Below, piece by piece: positions 44,068-53,021 of a stretch of 64,000 nt of DNA. The stretch spans positions 558,001 to 622,000 of the forward strand of contig CAVQCN010000001.1 in the NCBI GenBank assembly GCA_963711035.1. Reading direction: 5' to 3'. The position numbers were made by a program, and so were the translations under genes. The stretch comes from WHTK01 sp963711035. GTDB lineage: Bacteria; Chloroflexota; Dehalococcoidia; DSTF01; WHTK01. Under the pieces are notes generated by a model. The model did not search any database. It was not told where the DNA came from and saw nothing but the letters and a program-made list of their open reading frames with translations. Position 1 is the first letter of the stretch. Every line of letters begins with the position of its first letter.

Positions 44068-45864
44068 TTGTCCAAAAGAAGCCCGCTCCTAATCTTGCTC
44101 GCGGGAGTGGTGATCGTGGGGATAGCCTTCTTCGTAATCCGGCCGTTCTTTTCGTCCACCAGTAGCCAAGACATTAGTACCGTCATCAAGGATGCCAAGG
44201 CAGGCAACGTAAAGAGAATCGAAGTAAATGGAGATAGCCTTGACGTCACCCTGAACGACGGTCAGGTATACAGTTCTCAGAAGGAGCCAAAAACCAGCGT
44301 TCTGAAGTTGCTCGAGCAAAACGGCGTGGACGTAACGACTATTCCCATCGAGATCCATCAAGGTGGCACGAACTGGTTGGTCCTCGGTGTGGAGTTCTTG
44401 CCGATCCTCGTCTTCGGCGGACTGCTCTTCTTCATGATGCGAGGGTCGCAGGGCCAGCACACCCAACTGATGGGCTTCGGCAAGAGCCGCGCCCGCCTGT
44501 CGGCACCCAACAGGCCGTCCGTAGCCTTTGTCGATGTCGCTGGCGTGGACGAGGCCAAGGCCGAGCTACAGGAGGTCGTCGAGTTCCTGAAGTATCCGGA
44601 GAAATTTGTCGCCCTCGGCGCTCGGATCCCGCGAGGGGTCCTGCTCATCGGACCGCCTGGCACTGGCAAGACTCTCATTGCCCGAGCCGTAGCAGGAGAA
44701 GCAGGCGTGCCCTTCTTCTCGGTCTCAGGCTCGGAGTTTGTAGAGATGTTTGTGGGCGTCGGCGCCTCTCGTGTGCGTGACCTGTTCGACCAGGCGAAGC
44801 GCAATTCGCCCTGTATCGTCTTCGTGGACGAGATTGACGCGGTCGGCCGCCGGCGTGGAGCCGGCATTGGCGGCGGCAACGACGAGCGCGAGCAGACCTT
44901 GAATCAGATCCTCGTCGAGATGGACGGCTTCGATTCCCACACGAACATCATTGTGATCGCGGCGACAAACCGTCCAGACGTCCTCGACCCGGCCTTGCTA
45001 CGAGCCGGCCGGTTCGACCGCCAGGTCCTGATCGATGCGCCGGACGTAAAGGGTCGCATCGCGATTCTTGATGTACACGCCAAAGGCATGCCACTGGACA
45101 AAGGTGTTTCGTTTGAATCTATCGCGAAGCGGACACCCGGGTTCTCCGGCGCGGACCTCGCCAATCTGATTAATGAAGCGGCGATCCTCTCGGCTCGTGA
45201 AGGCAAGAAACTCATTTCGATGCCTGCGCTGGAGGAGTCTATCGATCGGGTTATGCTCGGCCCCGAGCGCAAGAGCCACGTCCGAAGCGCGCGAGAGAAC
45301 CGGATGATTGCCTACCACGAGTCAGGTCATGCACTCGTTGCCCACGAGCTCGAAAACTTCGATCCGCTTTTCAAAGTCACCATCGTGTCGCGTGGAATGG
45401 CCGGCGGCTACACCCTGGCTCTGCCTGAGGAGGAGCGCCACCTCTTTACACGGTCTTACCTTGAGAAACAGTTGACGATGATGCTGGGCGGTCACGTCGC
45501 AGAGGAACTGGTCTTCGGTGAGGTTTCGACCGGCGCAAGTGATGACATCGGCAAAGTCACCCAAACGGCTCGTTCGATGGTCACCCGCTATGGAATGAGC
45601 GCAGAACTCGGCCCCCAGAGTTTCGGGACCAAGGCAGAGCTGCCTTTCGCTGGCCGGCAGGCCTCGGAGCAACGCAATTACTCCGAGAAAGTCGCTGCGC
45701 AGATCGACGACGATGTAAATCGAATTATTGACAGAGCGCATGAGCGGGCCCGCCGAATTCTTAGTGAGAACAGATCAAAGCTCGACCAATTGGCTCGGAA
45801 GCTTATGGAGATCGAGACCCTGGAGGGCGACGCACTGAACGCTCTGATGATGGCACCGATCTAA
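44068..45864 (+). CDS. ftsH: ATP-dependent zinc metalloprotease FtsH
   Basis: 598 residues from TTG 44068. Two helices flank an outer domain of about 75 residues. The AAA domain has GPPGTGKTLIARAVAGEAG, CIVFVDEIDAVG and ATNRPDVLDPALLRAGRFDR. The peptidase has HESGH (the usual HEAGH with Ser for Ala) and GASDDIGKVTQTARSMVTRY with the third zinc ligand. It degrades membrane and some soluble proteins. It stands alone, without the usual tilS/hpt or folate genes. Confidence 0.95.
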   Translation: MSKRSPLLILLAGVVIVGIAFFVIRPFFSSTSSQDISTVIKDAKAGNVKRIEVNGDSLDVTLNDGQVYSSQKEPKTSVLKLLEQNGVDVTTIPIEIHQGGTNWLVLGVEFLPILVFGGLLFFMMRGSQGQHTQLMGFGKSRARLSAPNRPSVAFVDVAGVDEAKAELQEVVEFLKYPEKFVALGARIPRGVLLIGPPGTGKTLIARAVAGEAGVPFFSVSGSEFVEMFVGVGASRVRDLFDQAKRNSPCIVFVDEIDAVGRRRGAGIGGGNDEREQTLNQILVEMDGFDSHTNIIVIAATNRPDVLDPALLRAGRFDRQVLIDAPDVKGRIAILDVHAKGMPLDKGVSFESIAKRTPGFSGADLANLINEAAILSAREGKKLISMPALEESIDRVMLGPERKSHVRSARENRMIAYHESGHALVAHELENFDPLFKVTIVSRGMAGGYTLALPEEERHLFTRSYLEKQLTMMLGGHVAEELVFGEVSTGASDDIGKVTQTARSMVTRYGMSAELGPQSFGTKAELPFAGRQASEQRNYSEKVAAQIDDDVNRIIDRAHERARRILSENRSKLDQLARKLMEIETLEGDALNALMMAPI

Positions 45865-46056
45865 ACCTCCTGATGGCAGCCCTCCATTGCAAGCTGACCC
45901 GATGAGGTCCTGGCCAGATGGACGATCGTCCACCCATCGATCGTGGATAGAAGATGATATGGACGACATCTCTTCACCGCTTACGTCGAAAAGTGAGCGG
46001 GCGCTTCCACGCCGCCGCAATGCCGTCGCTCCTGAAGATACGTAGCCCTCTGATCG

Positions 46057-46073
46057 CACGATGGCCACATCGT
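46057..46073. repeat. CACGAT-N6-ATCGTG dyad, strong copy
   Basis: CACGATG-GCCA-CATCGT, perfect six-base inner arms. It lies about 60 bp beyond the stop of the SDR-DUF2867 gene. Confidence 0.7.
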
Positions 46074-46134
46074 CTGGCCTTCCATGCAGGCTGTCCCGGA
46101 TCCGAGTCCTTCTTTGAGGCGCAGAACGTACGAG

Positions 46135-47604
46135 TTAGGTTGAATCTGGAGAGGGAGACTCGTAAGTTCTCGCAGCGGTGCCTCGCAAGAGGCCCTTGAA
46201 GACGAGAACATGAAGCGGGTAAAGAGCGAACCAGTATGCGAGGCCTGCCAGGCCTCTTGGATCGAAGATCGCTGTCTGCCGCAGGATCGAGTTACTCTCA
46301 TCTACCGGCTCGATCTCGAACTGCAGCCAGGCCCTCCCGGGTAGCTTCATTTCGGCGGCAAGCCGGACGAGCCTATCTTCCACGACCGCCTCCACGCGCC
46401 AGAAATCTACGGTATCGCCGACCGCCAGATGTGCTGGATCACGACGGCCTCTCCGCATGCCGGCCCCACCCACCGCGAGATCAAGAAAGCCTCGCAGTCG
46501 CCAGAGCCACGTCCAGGAGTACCATCCGTTTTCGCCGCCGATACTCGAAACTGCCTCGAAGACCGCGGTCGCCGGCCGGGCGATTTTCGCAACTCTCGAG
46601 TCGATGAGGCGTGAGCCGAAGGCATCGCCACCCCAGCCGCTGGTCTCTCCGACCGAGGCCAGCGCGTCCGACCAGCGGGTCTCGGCGAAGTCACGATCCT
46701 CGTTTCTGATGGCACGCTCGACCGCTACGCGCACTCCCATGGGACGCACGCCGAACAATTCTTCAGCACGGGTGTCGCCGACAATCGTTTCGTGCGGCAG
46801 GCTTTCGATTAGCTGGCGGCCGATGCGCGCATAGATCGGCGTCACGAGCCCCAGCCAGAGGCTGGACAGCCGGGGCGTCAGCACCGGTACCGGGATCATG
46901 AAACGTTTGAGACCCCGCTGCCGCGCGTATTCCAACATCAGGTCCTGATAGGTCACGAGATCGGAGCCGCCGATCTCGAAAACCTCGGAGCCGGACAGCG
47001 GAACGTCGATCGCCTTGCGCAGATAGGAGATGACGTCTTCGATGGCGATAGGTTGGGTTCGAATCCGTACCCAACGTGGCGTGACCATCACGGGCAGGCG
47101 ATCCACAAGCGAGCGGACCATGTCGAACGACAGGCTGCCGGAGCCCACGATGACCGAAGCGCGGAACTCGATCGTTGGTACACCGGACTCACGCAGGATG
47201 CGGCCTACCTCCTGTCGGCTGGCCAAGTGCGGTGAGAGGTCATCGCCGGAGCCCAACCCGCCGAGGTAAGTAATCCTGCCAACGCCGGCGGCTTTGGCTG
47301 CAGCGGCAAAGTTCGATGCAGCATCGCGATCACGGCGAACGAAATCGGCGCTACCGCCCATCGAGTGCACCAGGTAGTAGGCATGTGTTACTCCACGCAT
47401 CGCAGTAACGAGGTCGGCAGGGCTCATAACGTCGCCCTTGACGACCTCAGTGGAAGGCTCGATGACGGCGTGAAGACGTTTCGGGTCACGCACCAGGCAA
47501 CGAACACGAACGCCGTCGGCTTGCAAGGCCTGGAGAAGCCGCCCGCCGACGTAGCCCGTTGCACCGGTGAGCAAGACGAGAGGCCGCTCCGATGGAGGCT
47601 GCAT
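46135..47604 (-). CDS. NAD(P)-binding SDR protein with C-terminal DUF2867
   Basis: 490 residues from ATG 47604, which overlaps the heliorhodopsin stop (TGATG). The N-terminal atypical SDR has VLLTGATGYVGGRLLQALQA, LVRDPKRL and YYLVHSMGG. After about residue 310, DUF2867 follows (SIGGENGWYSWTWLWRLRGF, VGDTVDFWRVEAVVEDRLVR). The Ser/Tyr/Lys catalytic set of active dehydrogenases is not evident, as is common in this NmrA-like branch. The final segment (FDPRGLAGLAYWFALYPLHV) suggests membrane contact. Coupling to the rhodopsin gene suggests a shared physiological role. Confidence 0.88.
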   Translation of the reverse strand: MQPPSERPLVLLTGATGYVGGRLLQALQADGVRVRCLVRDPKRLHAVIEPSTEVVKGDVMSPADLVTAMRGVTHAYYLVHSMGGSADFVRRDRDAASNFAAAAKAAGVGRITYLGGLGSGDDLSPHLASRQEVGRILRESGVPTIEFRASVIVGSGSLSFDMVRSLVDRLPVMVTPRWVRIRTQPIAIEDVISYLRKAIDVPLSGSEVFEIGGSDLVTYQDLMLEYARQRGLKRFMIPVPVLTPRLSSLWLGLVTPIYARIGRQLIESLPHETIVGDTRAEELFGVRPMGVRVAVERAIRNEDRDFAETRWSDALASVGETSGWGGDAFGSRLIDSRVAKIARPATAVFEAVSSIGGENGWYSWTWLWRLRGFLDLAVGGAGMRRGRRDPAHLAVGDTVDFWRVEAVVEDRLVRLAAEMKLPGRAWLQFEIEPVDESNSILRQTAIFDPRGLAGLAYWFALYPLHVLVFKGLLRGTAARTYESPSPDST

Positions 47605-48389
47605 CAGCTTCGAAGCGTCGGGAAGAACACCTGCCATGCCAGTGCCGACTTCGCCGTGAGGCTGAGGAGGATGTACACGGACTCGCCGAACAGGTAGTTG
47701 CGCCAGGGGCCGATGCGCTTGTACTGCAACCACATGTTCACGGCAAAGACGTTGAAGAAGGCGAACAGCGAGAAGAAGATGCCGTAGACGAAAGCCGGCG
47801 GGTTAGCGGATGAACCTGGAGTGGCAAAATAGATGCCGATCGTGATCCATGGAACTGCGCCCGCGATGCACCCAAGCCAGAAGGGCAGCAGCTTGCCAGA
47901 GCCCGGCCGGGCGTAATGCTCCTGGACGAGACCGAAAAAGATCATTGAGGCGTTGACACCGAACAGAGCGATCAGCGCGGCGATGTCACCTATGCCGGTG
48001 AGCATGGCGATCAGCACGATCATCAGGGAAGCGCTCAGGGAATATTCGATCCAGCGGGCATCGTTGCGCTGACGCTGGAGGTTCCTCGTGTACCAGTCGA
48101 ACACGCCCGGAAGCACGAGGGTGAAATGAGCTGCCGCGGAAAGGAATACGAAGGCCGCAACTGCTGGACCTATCGGCAGGTCAAACAGGTGGTGCAGCGC
48201 TGGCGGCTCGCTGCCCGGCGGCCCCTGCATGAACGTCGCATGAACGGGGAGCGAGAAGCTGTTAGAGAGAACGAGGATCAACGCACCCTGCAGCGCGTGC
48301 AGGAGGCCCATCGTCAAGTTATAGAGCCGGAGCCTGCTAAAGGTAGCCAGTTCCGCTGCGCTGACAGAGATTTCGTGCTCCTGCCCCAT
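47604..48389 (-). CDS. Heliorhodopsin
   Basis: 261 residues from ATG 48389 (GAGGA eight bases upstream), with seven helices. Family hallmarks are visible: His31 in helix A and His88 in helix B (57 residues apart, as His23/His80 of HeR 48C12), counterion Glu115 in ARWIEYSLSASLMIVLIAML, FFNVFAVNMWLQYKRIGPWR, and the retinal Schiff-base Lys247 in LLSLTAKSALAWQVF. Heliorhodopsins are light-sensing rhodopsins with inverted topology and slow photocycles, and are not known as pumps. No retinal synthesis gene is in the window. Its stop overlaps the SDR-DUF2867 start. Confidence 0.94.
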   Translation of the reverse strand: MGQEHEISVSAAELATFSRLRLYNLTMGLLHALQGALILVLSNSFSLPVHATFMQGPPGSEPPALHHLFDLPIGPAVAAFVFLSAAAHFTLVLPGVFDWYTRNLQRQRNDARWIEYSLSASLMIVLIAMLTGIGDIAALIALFGVNASMIFFGLVQEHYARPGSGKLLPFWLGCIAGAVPWITIGIYFATPGSSANPPAFVYGIFFSLFAFFNVFAVNMWLQYKRIGPWRNYLFGESVYILLSLTAKSALAWQVFFPTLRS

Positions 48390-48787
48390 GACTTGATCCT
48401 CGTTGACGCCTGATAGGCTGACCAATGCCGAAGCGCGGACCGATGTGTACACGATACTCGCAATTGTCGAGGTCTCGCCGAAGTCCTTGCCGAAGATGGC
48501 GGCCACCAGATGCTCGCCAGGGAGCACACAGATACAGTCCGCCCCGAGCGGACGGCAGGATACCTAGTCCATTGTTTATCAGTCGGCCAGTCCTTCAGAC
48601 AGTCATGCAATCGACACGATGGCCAGCTTGTGGAGGCGAGTAACCCGTGCCCAAAATGCCGCTCAGCGACCCGGACCTGACCCGGCGCCCCTCTTCTCGT
48701 TCCTGGAGCACTTGTCTGCGATGATGACTGGCAGACGCATCAGCATCGTCTGAATGCACTTGGACACACGGCATTCCAGGGAGAGGC
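48390..48787. other. Divergent promoter region of heliorhodopsin and B3/B4 gene
   Basis: It contains a degenerate dyad at 48613. No ORF with support is seen. Confidence 0.5.
48613..48630. repeat. Degenerate CACGAT-type dyad
   Basis: GACACGATGGCCAGCTTG, with the same left arm and GGCCAG spacer as the copy at 14729. The right arm has decayed. Confidence 0.4.
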
Positions 48788-49483
48788 ATGAAATTCCGAC
48801 TTTCTGACGAACTTCTTGGACTCTTTCCTAATCTGTGCGTTATCGCCGTCGTCGCTGAAGACGTGGCCTCCGGGAACATTGATGCGATTCAGAAACTGCT
48901 TGCGGAGGCGGTCGGTGAAGCTCGCACGCGCTTCTCGGAGAGCGACCCCAAGGCAATACCTGGAGTTCGCATTTGGCGAGAGGCTTTCCTCAAGGCCGGA
49001 ATCAATCCGAACCGGTTCCCTCCCTCAATTGAAGCGCTGGTAACTCGCATCCTTCGAGGCGCGGAGCTCAGGCCAATCAATGGAGCCGTCGATTTGGCAA
49101 ACGCAATATCAATCAAGCATGTGATGCCCATCGGCGCGCACGACCTTGACTCGGTGGTCGGCGACTTGTTCGTGGGTTTTACCGTCGGCAGTGAAACGTT
49201 CAAACCCCTGGGTGGTGACGAAGAGCAGGTTGGCCCTCACGAGGTCGCGTACCTAGACAAAGCCGGAGTGAGGACTCGACGATGGGTCTGGCGTCAGAGC
49301 GACTACGCGAAGGTAACGGAAGACTCCAGGCGAGTGTTCTTCCCCATCGACGCATTCGAGGGCGAAACGAGAAGGCAGGCACAGGAGGCTGCAGCAGAAC
49401 TGCAGGCGGCGGCCACCAGACTGCTCAATGCTCGCTGCCATGTCCGCATCGTGGATGGAAGCACACCAGAGGTCGACTTGTAG
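48788..49483 (+). CDS. Stand-alone B3/B4 tRNA-binding-domain protein
   Basis: A 231-residue protein with GGGAGAGG before its ATG. It matches the B3/B4 domain of phenylalanyl-tRNA synthetase beta chains in its free-standing form (GVRIWREAFLKAGINPNRFP, PSIEALVTRILRGAELRPIN, AVDLANAISIKHVMPIGAHD). Such proteins are thought to bind or edit mischarged tRNA; the exact role is unknown. Confidence 0.85.
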   Translation: MKFRLSDELLGLFPNLCVIAVVAEDVASGNIDAIQKLLAEAVGEARTRFSESDPKAIPGVRIWREAFLKAGINPNRFPPSIEALVTRILRGAELRPINGAVDLANAISIKHVMPIGAHDLDSVVGDLFVGFTVGSETFKPLGGDEEQVGPHEVAYLDKAGVRTRRWVWRQSDYAKVTEDSRRVFFPIDAFEGETRRQAQEAAAELQAAATRLLNARCHVRIVDGSTPEVDL

Positions 49484-49524
49484 ACTGCTTTCCTCGCCTA
49501 AGGTTCAGTTCGGCAAGGACCTCA

Positions 49525-49543
49525 TACGATGACTCACTAGCGT
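49525..49543. repeat. Degenerate CACGAT-type dyad
   Basis: TACGATGACTCACTAGCGT shares the GACTCA spacer with the copy at 26794. Confidence 0.35.
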
Positions 49544-49662
49544 CGGGCAGAGTTCCAGCCCACTACTCGCCAAATTGATGGCACTCCGCCCGAGGAATAT
49601 CCTTGGCTTCACGAATGACAACCTGTTCGCTTCACAAGGTGCTGCATTAGAAGGTTCGTCCC

Positions 49663-49995
49663 ATGCTGACGTACATTTTGCTCATGACACTTACACCCGA
49701 GGGCCAAAAACAAGCCCTAACCACTTCCGACCATATCCTGGCGGTCGAAAGCGAAATCGAGATCGACGGCGTTGAGACCCTCGGCGTCTATGCAGTGCTT
49801 GGGGAGTACGACTTTGTCACCCTCGTCGAGGCGGAGAGCAATGAGGCCGTAGCTCGCTTTTCAATCGAACTTGGCGTTAAAGCTGGCGTCCACGTCACCA
49901 CCCTTCCAGCCGTTCCAATTGCTCGTATGGAGTCCTCGCCTGGCCCATCCTCCAAGGAAACCGCGGAAATCGCTTCGAAACCGCCCTCGGCTTAA
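49663..49995 (+). CDS. GYD-domain protein
   Basis: 110 residues. Residues 1-90 are a ferredoxin-like GYD domain (YILLMTLTPEGQKQALTTSD, GVYAVLGEYDFVTLVEAESN), here with GEYD for GxYD, followed by a short Ser/Pro/Lys tail. Its function is unknown. It is often found near metabolic enzymes. Confidence 0.8.
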   Translation: MLTYILLMTLTPEGQKQALTTSDHILAVESEIEIDGVETLGVYAVLGEYDFVTLVEAESNEAVARFSIELGVKAGVHVTTLPAVPIARMESSPGPSSKETAEIASKPPSA

Positions 49996-50117
49996 GTGTC
50001 GGATCCGAGCTGACCGGAACTCTACGCATCGGGTAGACCGGGGGGCCACGGACCTACAGTGGCAACGCCGCGCGAAATGCCTCCTTCCGCTGGCAGGACA
50101 ACATCCCGGGCGGGCGA

Positions 50118-50135
50118 CACTATGAGCCCATCGTG
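50118..50135. repeat. CACGAT-N6-ATCGTG dyad, strong copy
   Basis: CACtATGAGCCCATcGTG, one mismatched pair. The spacer is identical to the copies at 27416 and 42550. It lies between convergent genes. Confidence 0.7.
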
Positions 50136-50175
50136 AAGGTGACCGTGCTCGCTGGAGACGTCGCTTAAGAAGCCG

Positions 50176-50646
50176 TCAAGACTCACAGTCACTGCCAGGG
50201 CGAGGCCAGGTATCACCGATAGCGAGCGCCGCGTAACAGCCCTTTGATACCTCGACTCGCACAATTACGAACGCAACACCGGTTGCTGTCGTGCCATTCC
50301 CCGTCACCTCACCGTGCGCAGGCAGATTCGAGCATTCGCCCTCAGCTATCAGTTGCTGGCGGCCTTCCCCATCCTGTCCGACACACTCCGGAGGCACCAC
50401 GAGGCCGACGTGAGCCTCATACGTGTCGGCTCGCAGTTGAATGCCGAGAATATTCAGCCCACCGCGTTGCCGTAACTCGAATATCAGTCCAGCCGAACTG
50501 TCGACGACAGGCTCAGGTATCTGCTGAATAGAGCTGGCGGTGGACGTCGTGGTCTTTGAAGTAGCAAATGCTCCGGCACCCGCGGCGAGAAGAACAGCCG
50601 CCAAAACCAGACCGACCATCAGCCCCAGAGTTGCGTCACGGCTCAT
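50176..50646 (-). CDS. Membrane-anchored or exported protein of unknown function
   Basis: 156 residues from ATG 50646 (GGAAGG upstream). The N-terminal helix (LGLMVGLVLAAVLLAAGAGAFA) is followed by an outer domain with four Cys (PPECVGQDGEG, EGECSNLPAHG, KGCYAALA, GSDCES) that could form two disulfides. No family is recognised. Confidence 0.65.
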   Translation of the reverse strand: MSRDATLGLMVGLVLAAVLLAAGAGAFATSKTTTSTASSIQQIPEPVVDSSAGLIFELRQRGGLNILGIQLRADTYEAHVGLVVPPECVGQDGEGRQQLIAEGECSNLPAHGEVTGNGTTATGVAFVIVRVEVSKGCYAALAIGDTWPRPGSDCES

Positions 50647-50824
50647 AGAGTTTGCCTTCCGCAAATCAACGCCGAACGTGCTCTGGGGGTCTCCGGCCAT
50701 TGCGGCCGTTGGCTCTCGCCAACGGCCCGGCGATGCTCCGGTCTCCTGGCCAGCTCGCCCCAACGCCTATCCGTTGGTCTCCCACTCAAGGGCCGCTGCT
50801 GCAGGGTCGGTGCCGAGTAGAAGC

Positions 50825-51055
50825 CTAGCGAGAAGAAGAGGAGGATCTCCTCGGCTTCGCGACGTCGATCAGAAGCTGCTCAATGAAGGCCTCGGCGTCA
50901 GCTCGTTTACCGAGCAACGTCTGGCGGTCAAGGCTGACCTCGCGAAGCTTGCCATCCGGTAGCTTCAAGGTCAGGCGTCTTCCACCGTCCGGTAACAGTC
51001 GCTCCCCGACAACTTCGATCTGCCGAGCGTTCAACCAGTCTGCCAATAGCTTCAT
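50825..51055 (-). CDS. Small hypothetical protein
   Basis: A 76-residue soluble protein with alternating beta/alpha pattern (LADWLNARQIEVVGERLLPD, GGRRLTLKLPDGKLREVSLD) and a Ser/Arg tail. No family is recognised. The ribosome site is weak. Confidence 0.5.
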   Translation of the reverse strand: MKLLADWLNARQIEVVGERLLPDGGRRLTLKLPDGKLREVSLDRQTLLGKRADAEAFIEQLLIDVAKPRRSSSSSR

Positions 51056-51128
51056 GGGCCTAAGAGTACACCCACCCAGCCGAAGCGGGGCCGAACGCTC
51101 CGTCCGCGAAGTTCAGCCACTTCGATGC

Positions 51129-51146
51129 CACTATGAGATGTTCGTG
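51129..51146. repeat. Degenerate CACGAT-type dyad
   Basis: CACTATGAGATGTTCGTG lies between the small hypothetical gene and the MBL-fold gene. Confidence 0.4.
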
Positions 51147-51184
51147 TCTCCTTGCGAAGGGCACCGGGCGGTTCAACAGCGTCA

Positions 51185-52027
51185 CTATGGGAGGTCGAAC
51201 ACCTGCAAGTCTTCGCCCACAGTTACGGGGCCCCCGAAGTCTTGCGAGGCGTCTCTCTTCAAATCCTCCGGCCCGCCACCACGCATGACAAGGTGGCTCA
51301 GGACCAGGTGTTTGGTTCCCACTTCCCGGGCGATCTTGCCCACTTCGTCGGACGGCGTGTGATAGGTATTCACTGCCTTTCGTCGCAGGGCCATCCACTC
51401 TTCCGTGCCTGCGGGCAGTCCCGCGTCCTTCTGGATCACCTCATGCACGAGGATTTCTGCCCCTTGCGAGTGGTGGATCAGGTTTTCGCTACGACGCGTA
51501 TCACCGGAGATGACCATCGAGCCGCCGGGACCGTCCACGCGGTAGCCGAAGGCCTGATCGACCTGTACATGATCGACACGGAAGGCGCTCAGCTGCCAGT
51601 CGGATCCGGCGTCTTTCCAGGCTTCCTCTACCTCTTCGACCTTCGGAATCAACCACTCTTTGTGCAGCCCTTCACCTTCCGGCGTACGCGTGCGCACGGC
51701 GATGTCGTATGCGAAGGCGTCAAGCAGCGTTTCGACGAAGCGCATCGTGCCAGGCGGTCCGGCAATCTCTGGAGGCACGTCCCACCAGCGCCCCACCCAG
51801 CCGGCCCACAGCAGGTCGGCGAGACCGGTGATGTGGTCCGAGTGCAGGTGGGTGATGGCCAGCCGCCGAATTGGATGGCGAGCGTAGCCGGCTTCAACGA
51901 GGCGATGGGCGACGCCAGCACCGCAATCGATAAGCACAAGCTCGCCTCCGGACTCAATCACCTGACTAGGCCCGCGTCGCTGCGGATTGGCTCCCGGCGA
52001 TCCGGTCCCGAGCAGAGTAAGCTTCAT
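51185..52027 (-). CDS. Metallo-beta-lactamase-fold hydrolase (RNase Z-like)
   Basis: 280 residues from ATG 52027 (KLTLLGTGSPGANPQRRGPS). The metal motif is THLHSDHITGL, with further ligands in ISGDTRRS and in the histidine-rich LVHEVI and YHTPSDEVGKI regions. The layout is that of RNase Z-like/arylsulfatase-like hydrolases. It follows the two peptide-ABC permease genes by 40 bp, so it probably acts on the imported substrate or its product. Confidence 0.87.
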   Translation of the reverse strand: MKLTLLGTGSPGANPQRRGPSQVIESGGELVLIDCGAGVAHRLVEAGYARHPIRRLAITHLHSDHITGLADLLWAGWVGRWWDVPPEIAGPPGTMRFVETLLDAFAYDIAVRTRTPEGEGLHKEWLIPKVEEVEEAWKDAGSDWQLSAFRVDHVQVDQAFGYRVDGPGGSMVISGDTRRSENLIHHSQGAEILVHEVIQKDAGLPAGTEEWMALRRKAVNTYHTPSDEVGKIAREVGTKHLVLSHLVMRGGGPEDLKRDASQDFGGPVTVGEDLQVFDLP

Positions 52028-52067
52028 GGTTCCTCCCTGTTTGCTTCTGACGTAGTAACGACGCCTC

Positions 52068-53012
52068 TTATCTGTTCCCGCGGAGACGAGGATCGAGGAT
52101 GTCGCGGAGGGCATCACCGAGGAAATTGAATCCGAGGACTGTGAGGCTTAGCGCGACCGCAGGACCCGCCATTAGCAAAGGAGAACTCAAAAAGAATTCT
52201 CGGTTGCGATTTGACAGATCAGCTCCCCAGGAGGCCGTGCCGGGTTCCACACCAAAGCCCAAGAAGGACAGCGCGGCTTCGATAATAATGACGATGCCAA
52301 CGATGGTGGAGAAGGTAATGATGATGTAATGAAACACGTTAGGAAGGACGTGGTGGAACAGGATTCGCGGCGTTCCTGCTCCAATGGAGGCCGCGGCCTC
52401 AATATAGGGCATGTTCCGCTGCCGGATAACGGCAGACCTGATGATGCGCATATTGCCGAAGACGAACGAAATGGCGATGGCGATCTCCAGCGAGCGCAAC
52501 TGCCATGTCAGGAGTAACAGGTTCGATCCGGACTCATGCGGCCGGCCGACAGCTGCGATGACCATCACGGCCAGGATCAGGCCAGGAAAGGAAGCGACAA
52601 CCTCGAGCAGGCGCTGGATGACGAGATCAAGCCAGCCCCCCACGTAACCTGAAATGACACCCATGGTTGACCCCATGAAGACAGCAAGGAAGGTCGCAGT
52701 CATGCCGACCGCAATGGAAACCTGCGCGCCAATTATCGTCCTCGAAAGGACGTCCTCTCCCAGGTTGTTTGTGCCCAGAAGAAACTGTGAGCTCGGCGAT
52801 TCCAGTGGCCTCCCGACGAAATCCTTCGGATCGTAGGGCGCAACCATCGGCGCGACGATTGCGACGGTCACGACGAAGATGACGATTAGGCCACCAACTA
52901 CGCCCAAAGGCTGCCGGCGCCAGGGAGAAAGCGCACGGAAAACGGAGTTCTCTCTATGCGAATGAGCCGCAAGCACATCCAAGGCATTGACAGCCTCTTG
53001 CTGTTGAGTCAT
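52068..53012 (-). CDS. Peptide/nickel-type ABC permease (DppC-like)
   Basis: 314 residues with an N-terminal cytosolic tail, six helices and the OppC_N segment. The EAA loop is EAAASIGAGTPRILFHHVLP. The end (FLGDALRDILDPRLRGNR) is typical. It pairs with the DppB-like permease 9 bp upstream. Confidence 0.92.
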   Translation of the reverse strand: MTQQQEAVNALDVLAAHSHRENSVFRALSPWRRQPLGVVGGLIVIFVVTVAIVAPMVAPYDPKDFVGRPLESPSSQFLLGTNNLGEDVLSRTIIGAQVSIAVGMTATFLAVFMGSTMGVISGYVGGWLDLVIQRLLEVVASFPGLILAVMVIAAVGRPHESGSNLLLLTWQLRSLEIAIAISFVFGNMRIIRSAVIRQRNMPYIEAAASIGAGTPRILFHHVLPNVFHYIIITFSTIVGIVIIIEAALSFLGFGVEPGTASWGADLSNRNREFFLSSPLLMAGPAVALSLTVLGFNFLGDALRDILDPRLRGNR

Positions 53013-53021
53013 CGAATGGCC

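Noticed and set aside
47604..48389. Type-1 (pump or sensory) rhodopsin
   Set aside because: The helix C and helix G motifs and the His pair match heliorhodopsins, and the DTD/DTE-type motif of pumps is absent.
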